A stretch of DNA of 64,000 nucleotides, from positions 45,999 through 109,998 of the forward strand of contig NZ_JAMBIZ010000010.1 of the NCBI RefSeq assembly GCF_025291715.1, written 5' to 3'. Positions 35,964 to 46,305 of the stretch are shown here, in pieces. Source of the DNA: Metasolibacillus sp. (GTDB taxonomy: Bacteria; Bacillota; Bacilli; Bacillales_A; Planococcaceae). The stretch's first letter is position 1. Each line of letters starts with the position of its first letter. Made by a program: the position numbers and the translations under genes. The notes under the pieces are model-generated. The model worked only from the letters and a program-made list of their open reading frames with translations, searched no databases and was not told the DNA's origin.

Positions 35964-37933
35964 TATTCATTACTCCCTTCAATTACTTGTGCAATTGCAT
36001 CAATTAAATATTTTTTTGCTTCATCTATTGAATGTGCCTCTACTTGTGCTGCTGCATTTGTTAAATGCCCACCGCCGCCAAGTTTTTCCATTACAAGCTG
36101 GACATTTGTTTCACCTAACGATCTTGCGCTAATGCCGATTAAACCATCTGCTCGATGTGCAATCACAAATGATGCAGATACGTCCTTCATCGTTAATAAA
36201 ATATCAGCTGTTTGTGCGATAATAACTGAATCATAATTGCGCCTATCTTCTCCATGCGCAATCGCAATTCCTGGAAAAGCAAATTCAACCGTTTGTACGA
36301 TTTTCGAGCGCTCAATATACGTATCAACATCCTCTTTTAATAGTTGTTGTACTAATATTGTATCAGCACCATGTGTCCTTAAGTATGAGGCTGCTTCAAA
36401 TGTACGTGCACCTGTACGTAATGTAAAGCTTTTCGTATCAACGATAATGCCCGATAGTAACGCCGTTGCCTCTAATGGCGTTATTTTTTCACTTTTTGGC
36501 TGATATTCTAGCAGCTCTGTTACAAGCTCGGCTGTTGAAGATGCATACGGCTCCATATAAACAAGTGTCGGATTCGTCACAAATTCCTCACCTCGACGAT
36601 GATGGTCAATGACAACAATTTTATCAATCTTATTAAACAAACGGTCATCAATCGTCATGCTTGGCTTATGTGTATCAACAATGATTAATAGTGATTTGGG
36701 TGTCATTTTTGATAATGCTTCCTCTGGTGAAATAAAGCGTTGATAAAAGTCAGACTTCCCTTTAATTTCATTCATCAGCCTTTGTACGCTACCATGTAAA
36801 TCATCAAAATTAACGACGATATAGCCATCTACTTTATTCATTTGTGCCATTTTTCGAACACCGATAGCTGCACCAATAGCATCCATATCAGGCTGTTTAT
36901 GTCCCATTACAAATACTTGATCGCTTTCTTGTATTAAATCTCTTAACGCATGGGAAATAACACGCGCCCTTACGCGAGTACGCTTTTCAACAGGATTTGT
37001 TTTTCCTCCATAAAAGCGCAATTTTCCGCTCGGCTGCTTAATCGCGACTTGATCTCCACCACGCCCTAATACTAAATCTAAGCTAGATTGAGCCAGCTCA
37101 CCAAGCTCAACTAATGAGGACGAGCCTGCCCCAACGCCGATACTCAAGGTTAGCGACATATTCTTTTGCAAAGTGCGTTCTCTTATCGTATCTAAAATTT
37201 CGAATTTCTTTAACTCAAGCTCAGCTAAAATGGATTCATTTAACACAGCTAAAAAGCGATCTGAGGACACACGCTTCACGTAAATTCCATAATGTGCAGC
37301 CCATTCATTAACAATAGATGTAACCATCGTATTCGTTAAACTGCGCGTTTGGTCATCCATTGCCTGTGTCAGCTCATCGTAATTATCAATAAATAATACT
37401 GCCAAGACGGTACGATCAGCAAAATACTGTGTTTCAATTTCTACTTGCTCCGTCACATCAAAGAAATATAATAGCTTTTCTGTTTCCTTGTAGTACGTTC
37501 GATATTTACGCTCACCAATCGTGACAGTCAGCTCTCGCTTTTCCTCTGGATGCATGACGCTATATAAATCCTCTGAAATCGTAAACAGCTCTTCTCCAAT
37601 GAGGGAATCTTTTTCTAAAATATTCAAAATAAATGGATTAGCCCATTCAATATTGTAGTCTTTATTAATTAAGATAATCCCTATTGGCAATTCTAAAAAG
37701 GCTTCTTCTCCAACTTTTTTCATCCGAAAAGAAAGCTTTTCAATATGCTTTTCTGTTTCAGCATACGCTATTTGCTCCATTTTCCAAACGTAAAATAATC
37801 CGCCAATCGCTACTAGCACATAGCCAATCGCAATCCATATATTCCATAAAAATAAGAAGATAGCCGCCACTAGCAATAACAAAGATATCAGAAAAAGCGG
37901 ATAGCGAATTAATCTCTTTCTAAACATATCCAT
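35963..37933 (-). CDS. gdpP: Cyclic-di-AMP phosphodiesterase GdpP
   Basis: 656 residues. Two N-terminal membrane helices (residues about 10-55) precede a PAS-like domain, a degenerate GGDEF domain, and DHH/DHHA1 phosphodiesterase domains with [36 protein letters not shown] and [12 protein letters not shown]. It hydrolyses c-di-AMP and so affects cell-wall homeostasis, potassium transport and beta-lactam tolerance. It follows yybS by 12 bases and overlaps rplI. Confidence 0.97.
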   Translation of the reverse strand: MDMFRKRLIRYPLFLISLLLLVAAIFLFLWNIWIAIGYVLVAIGGLFYVWKMEQIAYAETEKHIEKLSFRMKKVGEEAFLELPIGIILINKDYNIEWANPFILNILEKDSLIGEELFTISEDLYSVMHPEEKRELTVTIGERKYRTYYKETEKLLYFFDVTEQVEIETQYFADRTVLAVLFIDNYDELTQAMDDQTRSLTNTMVTSIVNEWAAHYGIYVKRVSSDRFLAVLNESILAELELKKFEILDTIRERTLQKNMSLTLSIGVGAGSSSLVELGELAQSSLDLVLGRGGDQVAIKQPSGKLRFYGGKTNPVEKRTRVRARVISHALRDLIQESDQVFVMGHKQPDMDAIGAAIGVRKMAQMNKVDGYIVVNFDDLHGSVQRLMNEIKGKSDFYQRFISPEEALSKMTPKSLLIIVDTHKPSMTIDDRLFNKIDKIVVIDHHRRGEEFVTNPTLVYMEPYASSTAELVTELLEYQPKSEKITPLEATALLSGIIVDTKSFTLRTGARTFEAASYLRTHGADTILVQQLLKEDVDTYIERSKIVQTVEFAFPGIAIAHGEDRRNYDSVIIAQTADILLTMKDVSASFVIAHRADGLIGISARSLGETNVQLVMEKLGGGGHLTNAAAQVEAHSIDEAKKYLIDAIAQVIEGSNE

Positions 37934-37945
37934 CGTAACAGCTCC

Positions 37946-38911
37946 TTATTTTTTATGGATTTTACCCTTTACATATTCACGCATATTAAAGCCTAAATCA
38001 ATAATACCGAGCAAAATGATAAATGAGTAAAGCGGTATTGCAATAATGACAACTAAGCCCTTTAAAAAGCTTGGCGATTTGTATTCATCTAATAAGAAGA
38101 AGATAAATGATAAACCTTGTAATGTTAAAAGCAACCATAAAACAACTGAGGCGTTAAGTATAATGATATATAAAAATGTACCTACTTCTGGACGTACAAA
38201 CATGCTAATAGATAGTACGATTAAGTAATACCATAGCACAGCTCTTGGCAAGCGCATCATTTTAAATGGTGCAAATTTTGGTACATCGATTTTGAAACGC
38301 TTTAATAATGGTAAGTTAATCGATATCAATACAAACGCTAAAAGAAAGGCAGATATAATAATTGTAGATGGTAATGCAGCCTCCATTAGTCGGAACGCTT
38401 CATCTAAGCTTTCTCGTGTAACAGGTTGTTGCAACGGAAACTGCTCCGCCATTTTAATCGATTGCTCATAACTTGTTTTAGCAATTTCTTGACTAATCTT
38501 CACAAAATCTAAATTAAAAAATTTCGCAAGCGCTATATACAAAATTGAAAATGTAAATAACAATGCCAAACCTGTGGACATGAACAAATAAATTTTACTT
38601 TTCTTATTGCGTATTGCATCACCTATGACTAAACCTGCTACCGCAAACACTATCGATGTCAGTAACATAATAATACCACCATAGATAAATGTAATGCTGC
38701 TTGCAATTATCGCAACAACAATCGCATTTGCTCGATCATATGTTGCTGCAAGCCATGCAATCGGCAACAGCGCAAATCCCATTGCCACAATACTTACTAA
38801 TGGTACATAAAAAGTGATAAGCATAATAATTGTAAACAGAACAATTACAACACTACTGTGTACTAATTTTCTTGTTTGATTATTCGGCATGAAGAACCTT
38901 CCTTTTATCAT
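37946..38911 (-). CDS. yybS: YybS-family integral membrane protein (DUF2232)
   Basis: 321 residues with about eight hydrophobic segments, for example VIVLFTIIMLITFYVPLVSI and STIIISAFLLAFVLISINLP. It is the first gene of the conserved yybS-gdpP-rplI-dnaB cluster. Its function is not established. GAAGGTTC precedes the start, and an in-frame ATG eight codons in (MPNNQTRKLVHS) is an equally plausible start. Confidence 0.9.
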   Translation of the reverse strand: MIKGRFFMPNNQTRKLVHSSVVIVLFTIIMLITFYVPLVSIVAMGFALLPIAWLAATYDRANAIVVAIIASSITFIYGGIIMLLTSIVFAVAGLVIGDAIRNKKSKIYLFMSTGLALLFTFSILYIALAKFFNLDFVKISQEIAKTSYEQSIKMAEQFPLQQPVTRESLDEAFRLMEAALPSTIIISAFLLAFVLISINLPLLKRFKIDVPKFAPFKMMRLPRAVLWYYLIVLSISMFVRPEVGTFLYIIILNASVVLWLLLTLQGLSFIFFLLDEYKSPSFLKGLVVIIAIPLYSFIILLGIIDLGFNMREYVKGKIHKK

Positions 38912-39079
38912 TTAAAACTTTTGCAAATATGGAAGTCAAAATGCTACGTTTTAGCACCTTACTTTCTCATTATTCTATTGTATCATTTTTTTATGCTACA
39001 AACAAAGTACAAAAGCGAACACATGATTGGTCTAACAAAAAATATTGACTGAACATTCTAACTTATATATACTAAACAG

Positions 39080-39292
39080 AAATGTCAAAGTCCATGATTA
39101 GAAGTAGTAAAATAAGAGGTTCTTTCAGAGAATTGCTGGTTGGTGCGAAGCAATAAGAAAGCCTATTTGAACTCGTCTAGGAGATTTTATACAGAAACAA
39201 AAGTATGTATGAACGGCAGCTACCGTTATAGTATAAAGTGGGTTAACAATTAACCAAGTAGAGTGGAACCGCGAAAAACTTCGTCTCTTTTT
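39080..39292 (+). ncRNA. T-box leader RNA, specifier CTC (leucine), without its gene
   Basis: The T-box AGAGTGGAACCGCG is at 39260-39273, followed by AAAAACTTCGTCTCTTTTT, the terminator half. Stem I is clear: the AGTAGTA loop at 39101-39107, AG-bulge region TTCAGAGAATTGCTGGTTGG, GAAGCAAT, and the loop-E partner GAA at 39169-39171. The triplet after GAA is CTC at 39172-39174, a leucine codon. It would read uncharged tRNA-Leu and control a leucine-related gene, but no such gene follows. Confidence 0.88.
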
Positions 39293-39306
39293 GAGGGAGG
39301 GCACTG

Positions 39307-39352
39307 AAAAAGTCGATTTGTCACAAGTTTTGTGATATAAATCGACTTTTTT
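39307..39352 (+). terminator. Hairpin terminator after the T-box leader
   Basis: The stem AAAAGTCGATTT / AAATCGACTTTT with inner TCACAA/TTGTGA and a T run lies 15 bases beyond the T-box terminator. It may be the terminator of a gene that has been lost between the two hairpins. Confidence 0.8.
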
Positions 39353-39469
39353 AATGGTTAAATTGAATAAAGAAGCAAGATTTGTATTGTAAAAAAATGA
39401 TTGTTTCTAGTTTTTCAATGCCCTTTTTTTGAGGCGAGGTTTTTTTATTTTTATATAGAGGGGGTAGCA

Positions 39470-41120
39470 TCACATACCCATCAAGCTAAGCACATCAATA
39501 CCCCCAAAATGAAAAAAACGTTATTCTTTCTTTAACAGCAGTAGTTTACAAGAAAGGATGGCGTTTTTGATGAATCGAATCCTATCCAATGAACTGAATC
39601 TTTTCGCACAAGAGTTACATGTGTGTTTATCCCCAGCAGTGCTACAGAATATCGCTAAACGCGTTGGCTTTGTCAAACGCAAAAGTAAATATCAAGCCAA
39701 TGAACTCATTGCCCTTTGTGTCTGGTTGAGTCAGGAGGTTGGGAGCACATCCCTTATCCAATTATCTAGTCGGTTAGAGGCTTCGACGGGCGTATCGATG
39801 AGCGCAGAAGGCTTGAATCAACGCTTTAATCAGGCAGCCGTTGCTTATCTTCGAGAGGTCTTTCGCACGCTGCTTGCACAAAAGCTCTGTGCGAATCAAT
39901 CACTCCCCCGACACCTTGATGTCTCGGTTTAAGCGAATCCGTATTTTAGATGCGACCGTCTTTCAATTGCCAGATGCGTTCGCTCGTGAGTATCAAGGAT
40001 CGGGTGGCAGTAGTAACACGGCGGGTGTAAAAATCCAATTGGAATACGACTTACTCAGTGGTCAATTTCTGAACGTACATGTTGGACCAGGAAAAAACAA
40101 TGATAAAACGTACGGAACCATCTGTCTTCAAACGGTCGAGGCTGGCGATGTATGCCTGCGCGATCTTGGCTACTTCGATTTAGGCGACTTACAGGTCATT
40201 CATGAGAAAAAGGCGTACTATATCTCACGGCTGAAGCTCAATACACGGATTTATCTCAAGAACCCTGCGCCAGAAACCTTCAAAAATGGGACGTTGAAAA
40301 AACAAACGGAATACATCCAGCTCAATATGGCCCAACTAATGGCGAATCTTTCACCTGGTGAAACGATTGAAATACAGAAGGCGTATATTGGTCAAAAACA
40401 AAAGCTACCAGCACGTGTCATCATCCATCGCTTAACCGACGACCAAACGCAAACACGCTTGAAAAACCAAGCCATTCGTGAAAAGAAGAAGGGCATTGTC
40501 ATGAAGGAGAAAAGTAAACGCTTAATGGGCATGAACGTCTACATCACGAACACATCACCTAAAGAAGTCCCAACGAAGGACGTACATGCCCTGTATTCAT
40601 TGCGCTGGCAGATCGAGATTTTATTTAAAACATGGAAGTCATTTTTTGAAATCGATGCCTGTAAAACAATCAAAAAAGAACGCCTCGAGTGTCATTTATA
40701 TGGACAGCTCATTGGCATTCTTCTCTGTTCTTCAACAATGTTTCAAATGCGACAGCTCCTGCTCGAAAAGAAAAAGCAGGAGCTGAGCGAATACAAAGCG
40801 ATTTATATGATTAAAGATTATTTTCCATTATTCTTTCAAGCGATCGCAGTTGGCACAGAAGAACTGGTAAAAATTCTGCATCGCTTGTATCAGCTACTCT
40901 CAAAGAACGGTCGTAAGTGTCATCGAGCTAAAAAGATGACGGTTTTTGATATTTTAGGCGTTGTGTATGAAACGACGGTGAAGCCTAGACAAGCTGCCTA
41001 GCGAAAAAAACGCTTTTTTCGAGGCTTATTTGGCATGCTTGTTTTTCGTCCATTGGTTAGTTATCAGAAAGAAACGATTCGAATCTAGCTAGTTACGTTG
41101 TTAGCTTGATGGGTATGTGA
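39470..41120. mobile_element. IS4-family (IS231-like) insertion sequence
   Basis: The element is 1651 bp between perfect 20-base inverted repeats TCACATACCCATCAAGCTAA (39470-39489) and its complement (41101-41120). Similarity (GGGGT) may extend a little further out on both sides. One transposase gene with a frameshift lies inside. No target duplication is apparent, so the element may have taken part in a rearrangement between the T-box and the moa operon. Confidence 0.85.
39558..41001 (+). pseudogene. tnp: IS4-family DDE transposase, frameshifted
   Basis: The N-terminal 120 residues (MNRILSNELNLFAQELHVCL to [13 protein letters not shown]) are in one frame and the rest ([20 protein letters not shown] onward) in the next. 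Removing one C from the CCCCC run at about 39902-39907 would join them into a protein of about 480 residues, normal for IS231-type elements. The catalytic Asp lies in [11 protein letters not shown] and the YREK-type region is [17 protein letters not shown]. It is inactive unless the indel is a sequencing error. Confidence 0.85.
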
Positions 41121-41189
41121 CGGGACCCCTAATTGAAAAACATCTTTCTAAAGACTCTAAGAAGATTGATTCATAGTAAAAGAAAATTT

Positions 41190-41250
41190 GGAATAAAACA
41201 AACGAAGTAAGCTTCTGATAACGAGAAACTCCCTTCACTTGTTTTATTCC
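41190..41250 (-). terminator. Terminator after moaA
   Basis: The stem GGAATAAAACAA / TTGTTTTATTCC lies 10 bases beyond the moaA stop. The remainder of 41121-41189 holds no gene. Confidence 0.75.
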
Positions 41251-41259
41251 ATCCACTGA

Positions 41260-42273
41260 TTATCCACCAATATAAGACATGCCAATTTTTTTTCGGGATT
41301 TGGCTGTTTCTTCCGTTCGTTCATCTGAGTAACGGTCACGACGTTTTGTCCACACGGCTACTAATTCATCATAGAGCTCGTCGTCCGTCAATTCGCTTCT
41401 TACAAGCGCACGAACATCAAAACCTTCCGTTGCAAACAAACACGTATAAAATTTTCCATCCGACGAGAGCCTTGCACGCGTGCAGGAAGAACAGAAAGAC
41501 TCAGACACCGATGTAATAAAGCCAATCTGACCTGAACCATCCCGGAAACGATAACGCTTGGCCACCTCGCCAAAATACGCTTCTTCAGCTGGTACTAGGT
41601 CAAAGTGTTCCTCAAGTTGCATTAAAATTTCCTTTTTCGTCACGACCTTTTCAAAACTCCATTTATTATCGGTTCCCACATCCATGAATTCAATAAAGCG
41701 AAGCGTAACCCCTCGCTCTTTGAAATACGCTGTCATTGGAACGAGATGTCTATCATTGATTCCTTTTTGAACGACCATATTTACCTTCACTTCAAAACCA
41801 ATCTCCGTGGCCAAATCAATATTCTTTAAAATATGAGAAGGGGCTATACCACGTCCGTTCAATTGGCCAAACGTGTCGGAATCTAATGAATCCAAACTGA
41901 TATTCAAACGGCGAAGACCCGCATCATATAAATCGTGCGCTTTTTTGCCAAGAAGCAGCCCATTTGTCGTAAGTCCCATGTCTTCGATACCAGGAATCGT
42001 GAAAAGTTGGCGAATCAGCTCAGGAAGTCCTTGCCTCATTAAAGGCTCACCACCTGTAAGACGAATCTTTTTCACGCCCATCTTGGCGAACTGTTCTGTC
42101 ACGCGTTTGATCTCTTCAAAGCTTAACAATTCTTGCTTAGGCAGAAACACATAATCATCGCCAAAAACTTCTTTCGGCATGCAATACGAACATCTGAAAT
42201 TACAGCGGTCCGTTACAGAAATTCGCAGGTCACGTATCGGTCTGTTCCAGTAATCTTGTACAGGCGACCTCAT
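41260..42273 (-). CDS. moaA: GTP 3',8-cyclase MoaA
   Basis: 337 residues. The radical-SAM cluster is [10 protein letters not shown], the second 4Fe-4S cluster is [18 protein letters not shown], and the conserved C-terminal GG is present (MSYIGG). It converts GTP to 3',8-cyclo-GTP, the first step of molybdopterin synthesis, together with MoaC. The start touches the mobA stop. It is the last gene of the Moco operon. Confidence 0.97.
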   Translation of the reverse strand: MRSPVQDYWNRPIRDLRISVTDRCNFRCSYCMPKEVFGDDYVFLPKQELLSFEEIKRVTEQFAKMGVKKIRLTGGEPLMRQGLPELIRQLFTIPGIEDMGLTTNGLLLGKKAHDLYDAGLRRLNISLDSLDSDTFGQLNGRGIAPSHILKNIDLATEIGFEVKVNMVVQKGINDRHLVPMTAYFKERGVTLRFIEFMDVGTDNKWSFEKVVTKKEILMQLEEHFDLVPAEEAYFGEVAKRYRFRDGSGQIGFITSVSESFCSSCTRARLSSDGKFYTCLFATEGFDVRALVRSELTDDELYDELVAVWTKRRDRYSDERTEETAKSRKKIGMSYIGG

Positions 42274-42854
42274 TACGGCTGCCCCCTTTCTATGTCTGCC
42301 GGATGATTGATGTTGGAAAACGTGGCTTCATCACGGCTGATTTTTTGTCCGGGAATCCAGTTGACTTGCACCTGATCGAATAGAGACATGACACGCAAGT
42401 TTCCCTGCTCCAGTTGACGCAACAACAATTCTTTCATTTGATAGTTCCATACACTGACGAGTGGTAGTTGGGTATCTTTAAGTTGCACAGCACTGACTGT
42501 TACATTCGGTGACGCATGTATCAGTAACTGCTCTACTGCTTCCGCAGACATATAAGGCATATCACATGGCAACACGATATAACGCTCTGCTTGATAGGCT
42601 TCCATCACCGTATAGATTCCTGCTAGAGGGCCATGACCTTGGAAAGGCGACGCATCCGTGATTTTTACTTCATGCTGCTTAAAACGGCGAATAAGTTCAG
42701 GACGTGTACTGATGACGATTTCGTCGCAAAATGGGGTCATCGCATTAAATACATACGAATAATAATACGTACCGTTTTTTTCAGCGAAAGCCTTGGGAGA
42801 ACCAAAGCGTCTCGATTCACCCCCTGCCAGTAAAATACCTACCGTCTTCATCAT
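42273..42854 (-). CDS. mobA: Molybdenum cofactor guanylyltransferase MobA
   Basis: 193 residues. The nucleotide-binding signature is [19 protein letters not shown], with [12 protein letters not shown] and the metal-binding [10 protein letters not shown]. It transfers GMP from GTP to Mo-molybdopterin, giving MGD; two MGD units form the cofactor of NarG. It overlaps moaD by four bases. Confidence 0.95.
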   Translation of the reverse strand: MMKTVGILLAGGESRRFGSPKAFAEKNGTYYYSYVFNAMTPFCDEIVISTRPELIRRFKQHEVKITDASPFQGHGPLAGIYTVMEAYQAERYIVLPCDMPYMSAEAVEQLLIHASPNVTVSAVQLKDTQLPLVSVWNYQMKELLLRQLEQGNLRVMSLFDQVQVNWIPGQKISRDEATFSNINHPADIERGQP

Positions 42855-43084
42855 CCTCCACTCACTGGCGGAATGAGGGCAATGACATCTCCAGACTCGA
42901 TAACATCTTCAAGCATTGCATATTCTTCGTTCACAGCTAAACGCACTCCTTCTTGAGGGATTGTTGCATATTCAGTTGTTAGCCATGCCCATACCTCACT
43001 CACTGATTTGCCGGCAAAATTGTGTTCATCCCGCGCTTTTCCCGTCCACTCTTTCGCACCTGCAAAATACAAGATCTCATTCAA
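42851..43084 (-). CDS. moaD: Molybdopterin synthase sulfur-carrier subunit MoaD
   Basis: 77 residues with a ubiquitin-like fold and the essential C-terminal PPVSGG, whose terminal glycine is thiocarboxylated by MoeB. The start is a TTG overlapping the moaE stop by eight bases. It delivers sulfur to MoaE for conversion of cPMP to molybdopterin. Confidence 0.93.
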   Translation of the reverse strand: MNEILYFAGAKEWTGKARDEHNFAGKSVSEVWAWLTTEYATIPQEGVRLAVNEEYAMLEDVIESGDVIALIPPVSGG

Positions 43085-43520
43085 TTACATTCACCTCTGG
43101 TTTCTGTCGTTGATCTCCAACCCATTCTTCGCCGTTTTCCCACACTTCTTTTTTCCAGATTGGCACCATCTCTTTGATTCGTTCAATGGCATATTCATTG
43201 GCTTCATAGGCAATTCTTCGGTGTGGAGACGATACTGCAATGGCGACTGCCACATCTCCGATTTCTAGTTTTCCTATTCGGTGGGCAATGGCCACGCGAG
43301 TCTCCGGCCATTTCTCTGTGATTTCATCTCCAATTTCAGCAAGCTTTTTCTCCGCCATTGGAACATACGCTTCGTAAGCTAAATAGACGGTTCGAATCCC
43401 TTTTGTCCATTCACGTACGTGCCCTGTAAATACGGTTACGGCCCCTGCTTCTGGGCGTAACACGAAATCTGCATACTTTTGCGGTTCGAGTGGTTGATCT
43501 ACGATTTCAAATGCCTTCAT
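43077..43520 (-). CDS. moaE: Molybdopterin synthase catalytic subunit MoaE
   Basis: 147 residues from ATG 43518-43520 after GGAGGAG; this ATG overlaps the mobB stop as ATGA. Features are AGAVTVFTGHVREWTKG, AYEAYVPMAEKKL, VAIAHRIGKLEIGDVAVAIA and the active-site region PIWKKEVWENGEEWV. It forms molybdopterin synthase with MoaD. The longer frame from 43550 lies inside mobB. Confidence 0.95.
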   Translation of the reverse strand: MKAFEIVDQPLEPQKYADFVLRPEAGAVTVFTGHVREWTKGIRTVYLAYEAYVPMAEKKLAEIGDEITEKWPETRVAIAHRIGKLEIGDVAVAIAVSSPHRRIAYEANEYAIERIKEMVPIWKKEVWENGEEWVGDQRQKPEVNVIE

Positions 43521-43991
43521 GACTTCTCCTCCAGGTAATCCACAAACCATTCATCTAATTCATCTTGTAACGATTCTATTTCTACATATTTTTTAATCTG
43601 TGTCAGTTTGTTTAGTTCCGAACGTTCTTTTTCATTTCTTAGCAGGACCACTTTTGGGTAATTCAATTGTTTAAAACCTTCAATTAAAATTAGGTGGGGT
43701 TCCGAGAAAAGGGTAAGTTCGAGTAACGTTTCAAACGAGTGATTTTCACTATTCAGTTTGAAGCTGAATGGCTCCACCTCCGCTAACGATAGATGCGTCT
43801 GGTCCTTCAGCTAAAAACTGCATACTGTCCGTCCCCGCATCTGGTGTAGCGAGAGGTTCGGCATGCCCATGATGCTTAATGACCGCGACGCGTTGACCCC
43901 GTGATTTTGCGAGTTTCACCCACCGTTTCACAAGCGTGGTCTTTCCGCTTTTCTTATACCCTACCACTTGTAAAATCCTCACAGTGTCCAT
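43517..43991 (-). pseudogene. mobB: Molybdopterin-guanine dinucleotide biosynthesis protein MobB, frameshifted
   Basis: The N-terminal half has the P-loop VVGYKKSGKTTLVKRW and AVIKHHGHAEP and ends VSGGGAIQLQTE in one frame. The C-terminal half, EPFSFKLNSENHSFETLLEL to LDEWFVDYLEEKS, continues in the next frame from about 43770. A single-base change in GGAGGTGGAG near 43770-43780 would restore a protein of about 158 residues. MobB is a GTP-binding helper of MobA and is not strictly essential. It may be a pseudogene or a sequencing error. Confidence 0.85.
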
Positions 43992-45223
43992 TCTGCCACC
44001 CCGTCTTCTTGCCCGAGTATCAACACATCCACTTCCATACCTTCAGCATAGCCGCGACTTCCTCCTGGAAGAACGATCAGCGCATTGCCCCGAGCAATCG
44101 CCGCTACGGCATTCGATTTATTAAATCCTGCTGGTGTAACCGTGTGACCGTTATACGACGCCCGAATAAAACGAGTAAATGGATTGGCTTTTGAAAAATC
44201 TTCACCAAGCACGGCTTTTGTATGAGGCAAATAGAGCATTCTCGCTCCTTGCATTTTCCGAAGTGCAGGTCTTACGAAGAGTTCAAATCCAGTAAAGCAG
44301 GCAGAAGGATTGCCTGACAGTCCAAACAATAGCTTACCTTTCGCATACGCAACTGTCGTGACGCTTCCTGGTCTCATGGCCACTTTATTAAACAGCACTT
44401 CAGCCTCAAGTTCTTTATAAATGGCGGGCATAAAATCAAAATCACCGACAGATACACCACCCGTTGTAATCAGCACATCGTGTTCGTCGAGCGCTTGGCG
44501 AACTTCTTGTTTATTGCGTTCTAGGTCGTCAACCGTAAAGCGGTACATATGATAAGGAACTCCCATTCGCTTCAGTTGAGCGGCAATCATGGGGCCATTG
44601 CTGTTACGAATTTTCCCCGGAGCAAGAGGTTCGCTTACATCTATGAGCTCAGACCCTGTCACAAGAATTCCAACAGACGGCAGCTTGGCGACCTTTACAG
44701 TTGCATGACCAAATGTAGCGAGTAGAGCCACCGTCCCAGGATTAATAAAGGTGCCCGTTTCAAGTACTGGCTCACCTTCTTTGACATCTTCACCTTGCAG
44801 AGATACATTTTCGTATCGATCAAACGGCTTTCGAATAGTGAATGTATCATCATCTTCGACGGTCTGCTCAAACATAACAACTGCGTCTGCTCCTTCAGGA
44901 AGAGGAGCTCCCGTCATAATACGAACTGCTTCATGTCTTCCCAGTACTTTAGCTGAAACTGTACCTGCACCAATATGGTCGACAAGCTTAAACAGGACTC
45001 GGTGATTGCCAGACGCTCCTTTAGTATCCTCTGAGCGAATGGCAAATCCATCATAAGGAGACCGATCAAAAGGGGGAACAAAATGAGTGGCGACAATATT
45101 TTGACGCAAAATCCGTCCGTAACTTTCTTCAAGAGGGATGGTTTCTGTTGTCAGAAGTGTCACGCGGTCCAGCACACGTTTGACAGCTTGTCCTACTAGA
45201 ATAGGTTGTCGTTTTTCAAGCAT
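43979..45223 (-). CDS. moeA: Molybdopterin molybdotransferase MoeA
   Basis: 414 residues. The order is an N-terminal domain, the [14 protein letters not shown] loop, the [17 protein letters not shown] [18 protein letters not shown] motif, the MoCF domain with [15 protein letters not shown] and the conserved [14 protein letters not shown], and a C-terminal barrel. It inserts molybdate into adenylated molybdopterin. It overlaps mobB and is divergent from moaC with 79 bases between the starts. Confidence 0.96.
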   Translation of the reverse strand: MLEKRQPILVGQAVKRVLDRVTLLTTETIPLEESYGRILRQNIVATHFVPPFDRSPYDGFAIRSEDTKGASGNHRVLFKLVDHIGAGTVSAKVLGRHEAVRIMTGAPLPEGADAVVMFEQTVEDDDTFTIRKPFDRYENVSLQGEDVKEGEPVLETGTFINPGTVALLATFGHATVKVAKLPSVGILVTGSELIDVSEPLAPGKIRNSNGPMIAAQLKRMGVPYHMYRFTVDDLERNKQEVRQALDEHDVLITTGGVSVGDFDFMPAIYKELEAEVLFNKVAMRPGSVTTVAYAKGKLLFGLSGNPSACFTGFELFVRPALRKMQGARMLYLPHTKAVLGEDFSKANPFTRFIRASYNGHTVTPAGFNKSNAVAAIARGNALIVLPGGSRGYAEGMEVDVLILGQEDGVAEWTL

Positions 45224-45302
45224 AAAAATCCTCCTATCCCCTTATATGTCTTGCGAACCCTGCATGTTATACTCGACATACAATCGCAAGGAAAGGGTGA
45301 TC

Positions 45303-45797
45303 ATGATGTCTGAACTTACACATTTTAACGACCAAGGACGCGCCCATATGGTCGATGTAACGGATAAAACAGAAACACAACGTATGGCAATAGCCCAATC
45401 TTCTATCATTATTAACCAGGAAATTTACCAGCAAATCAAAGATGGGACCAATAAAAAAGGTGACGTTCTGGCTGTCGCTCAGATTGCAGCTGTGATGGCA
45501 GCGAAGAATACAGCCCAAATCATTCCAATGTGTCACCCGCTATTGCTTGGAGGTGTGAATGCTGAATTTAACTGGGTGATAGATGAAGAAAACCATTACT
45601 ATCAGATCAATATCAAGGTTACTGTCAAAGTAACAGGACCAACGGGTGTGGAAATGGAAGCACTCACTGCCGCTTCAGCTGCAGCGCTAACCATTTACGA
45701 TATGTGCAAAGCAGCTAGTAAGGACATGGTGATAGGTCCTACATTCCTGCTTACAAAAACCGGTGGTAAGTCTGGTGATTATACACGTGACTGTTGA
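45303..45797 (+). CDS. moaC: Cyclic pyranopterin monophosphate synthase MoaC
   Basis: 164 residues from ATG 45303 (a second ATG follows at once) after AAGGAAAGGG. Motifs are [37 protein letters not shown] and [11 protein letters not shown] with the catalytic Lys region. It rearranges 3',8-cyclo-GTP to cPMP. It is the only plus-strand gene in the Moco cluster, and its end overlaps the end of moaB by 19 bases. Confidence 0.96.
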   Translation: MMSELTHFNDQGRAHMVDVTDKTETQRMAIAQSSIIINQEIYQQIKDGTNKKGDVLAVAQIAAVMAAKNTAQIIPMCHPLLLGGVNAEFNWVIDEENHYYQINIKVTVKVTGPTGVEMEALTAASAAALTIYDMCKAASKDMVIGPTFLLTKTGGKSGDYTRDC

Positions 45798-46294
45798 TGT
45801 TTAGTCAGTTCAAAATAAATATGTGGGAGTTCGGGCAGAATCAATTTCGTCATCGCCAGACGAATGGCTGCTCGGGAACCGGGCAATAAAAACACGACTT
45901 TGTCTCCGATGGTTCCTCCCGAAGCGCGGCTGATCATCGCTTTAGATCCCACATCCTCTACGTAACTTAAATAGCGAAACAGTTCACCGAAGCCTTCGAT
46001 TTTCTTCTCATAAAGCGGATCTACTGCTTCAATGGTGACGTCACGTCTTGAGATCCCAGTTCCGCCCGTTATTAAAATGGTATGAATGGCATCTGAGTTT
46101 AGCCACTCGTTTAACTGATGCTGAATTTCAGAAGCTGTATCTCGGACGATTGTATAAGATGAAACCGTCAGACCAGCACTCTCAACGAGTTCGCGAATCA
46201 ATAGGCCGCCAGTATCCGTTTCTACTGTACGTGTATCACTTACAGTAAGTATGGCTACATGTATAGATGTAAATGTTTGAAATACTTCTGACAT
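45779..46294 (-). CDS. moaB: Molybdopterin adenylyltransferase MoaB/MogA
   Basis: 171 residues of the MoCF fold: [18 protein letters not shown], the nucleotide-binding [19 protein letters not shown] and [20 protein letters not shown]. It adenylates molybdopterin before molybdate insertion by MoeA. It ends convergently inside the 3' end of moaC. Confidence 0.95.
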   Translation of the reverse strand: MSEVFQTFTSIHVAILTVSDTRTVETDTGGLLIRELVESAGLTVSSYTIVRDTASEIQHQLNEWLNSDAIHTILITGGTGISRRDVTIEAVDPLYEKKIEGFGELFRYLSYVEDVGSKAMISRASGGTIGDKVVFLLPGSRAAIRLAMTKLILPELPHIYFELTKHQQSRV

Positions 46295-46305
46295 CTTATT
46301 TCCTC

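Noticed and set aside
39558..41001. Programmed frameshift in the IS4-family transposase
   Set aside because: IS4/IS231-type transposases are normally made from one frame, and the break is at a plain C run, so an indel is simpler.
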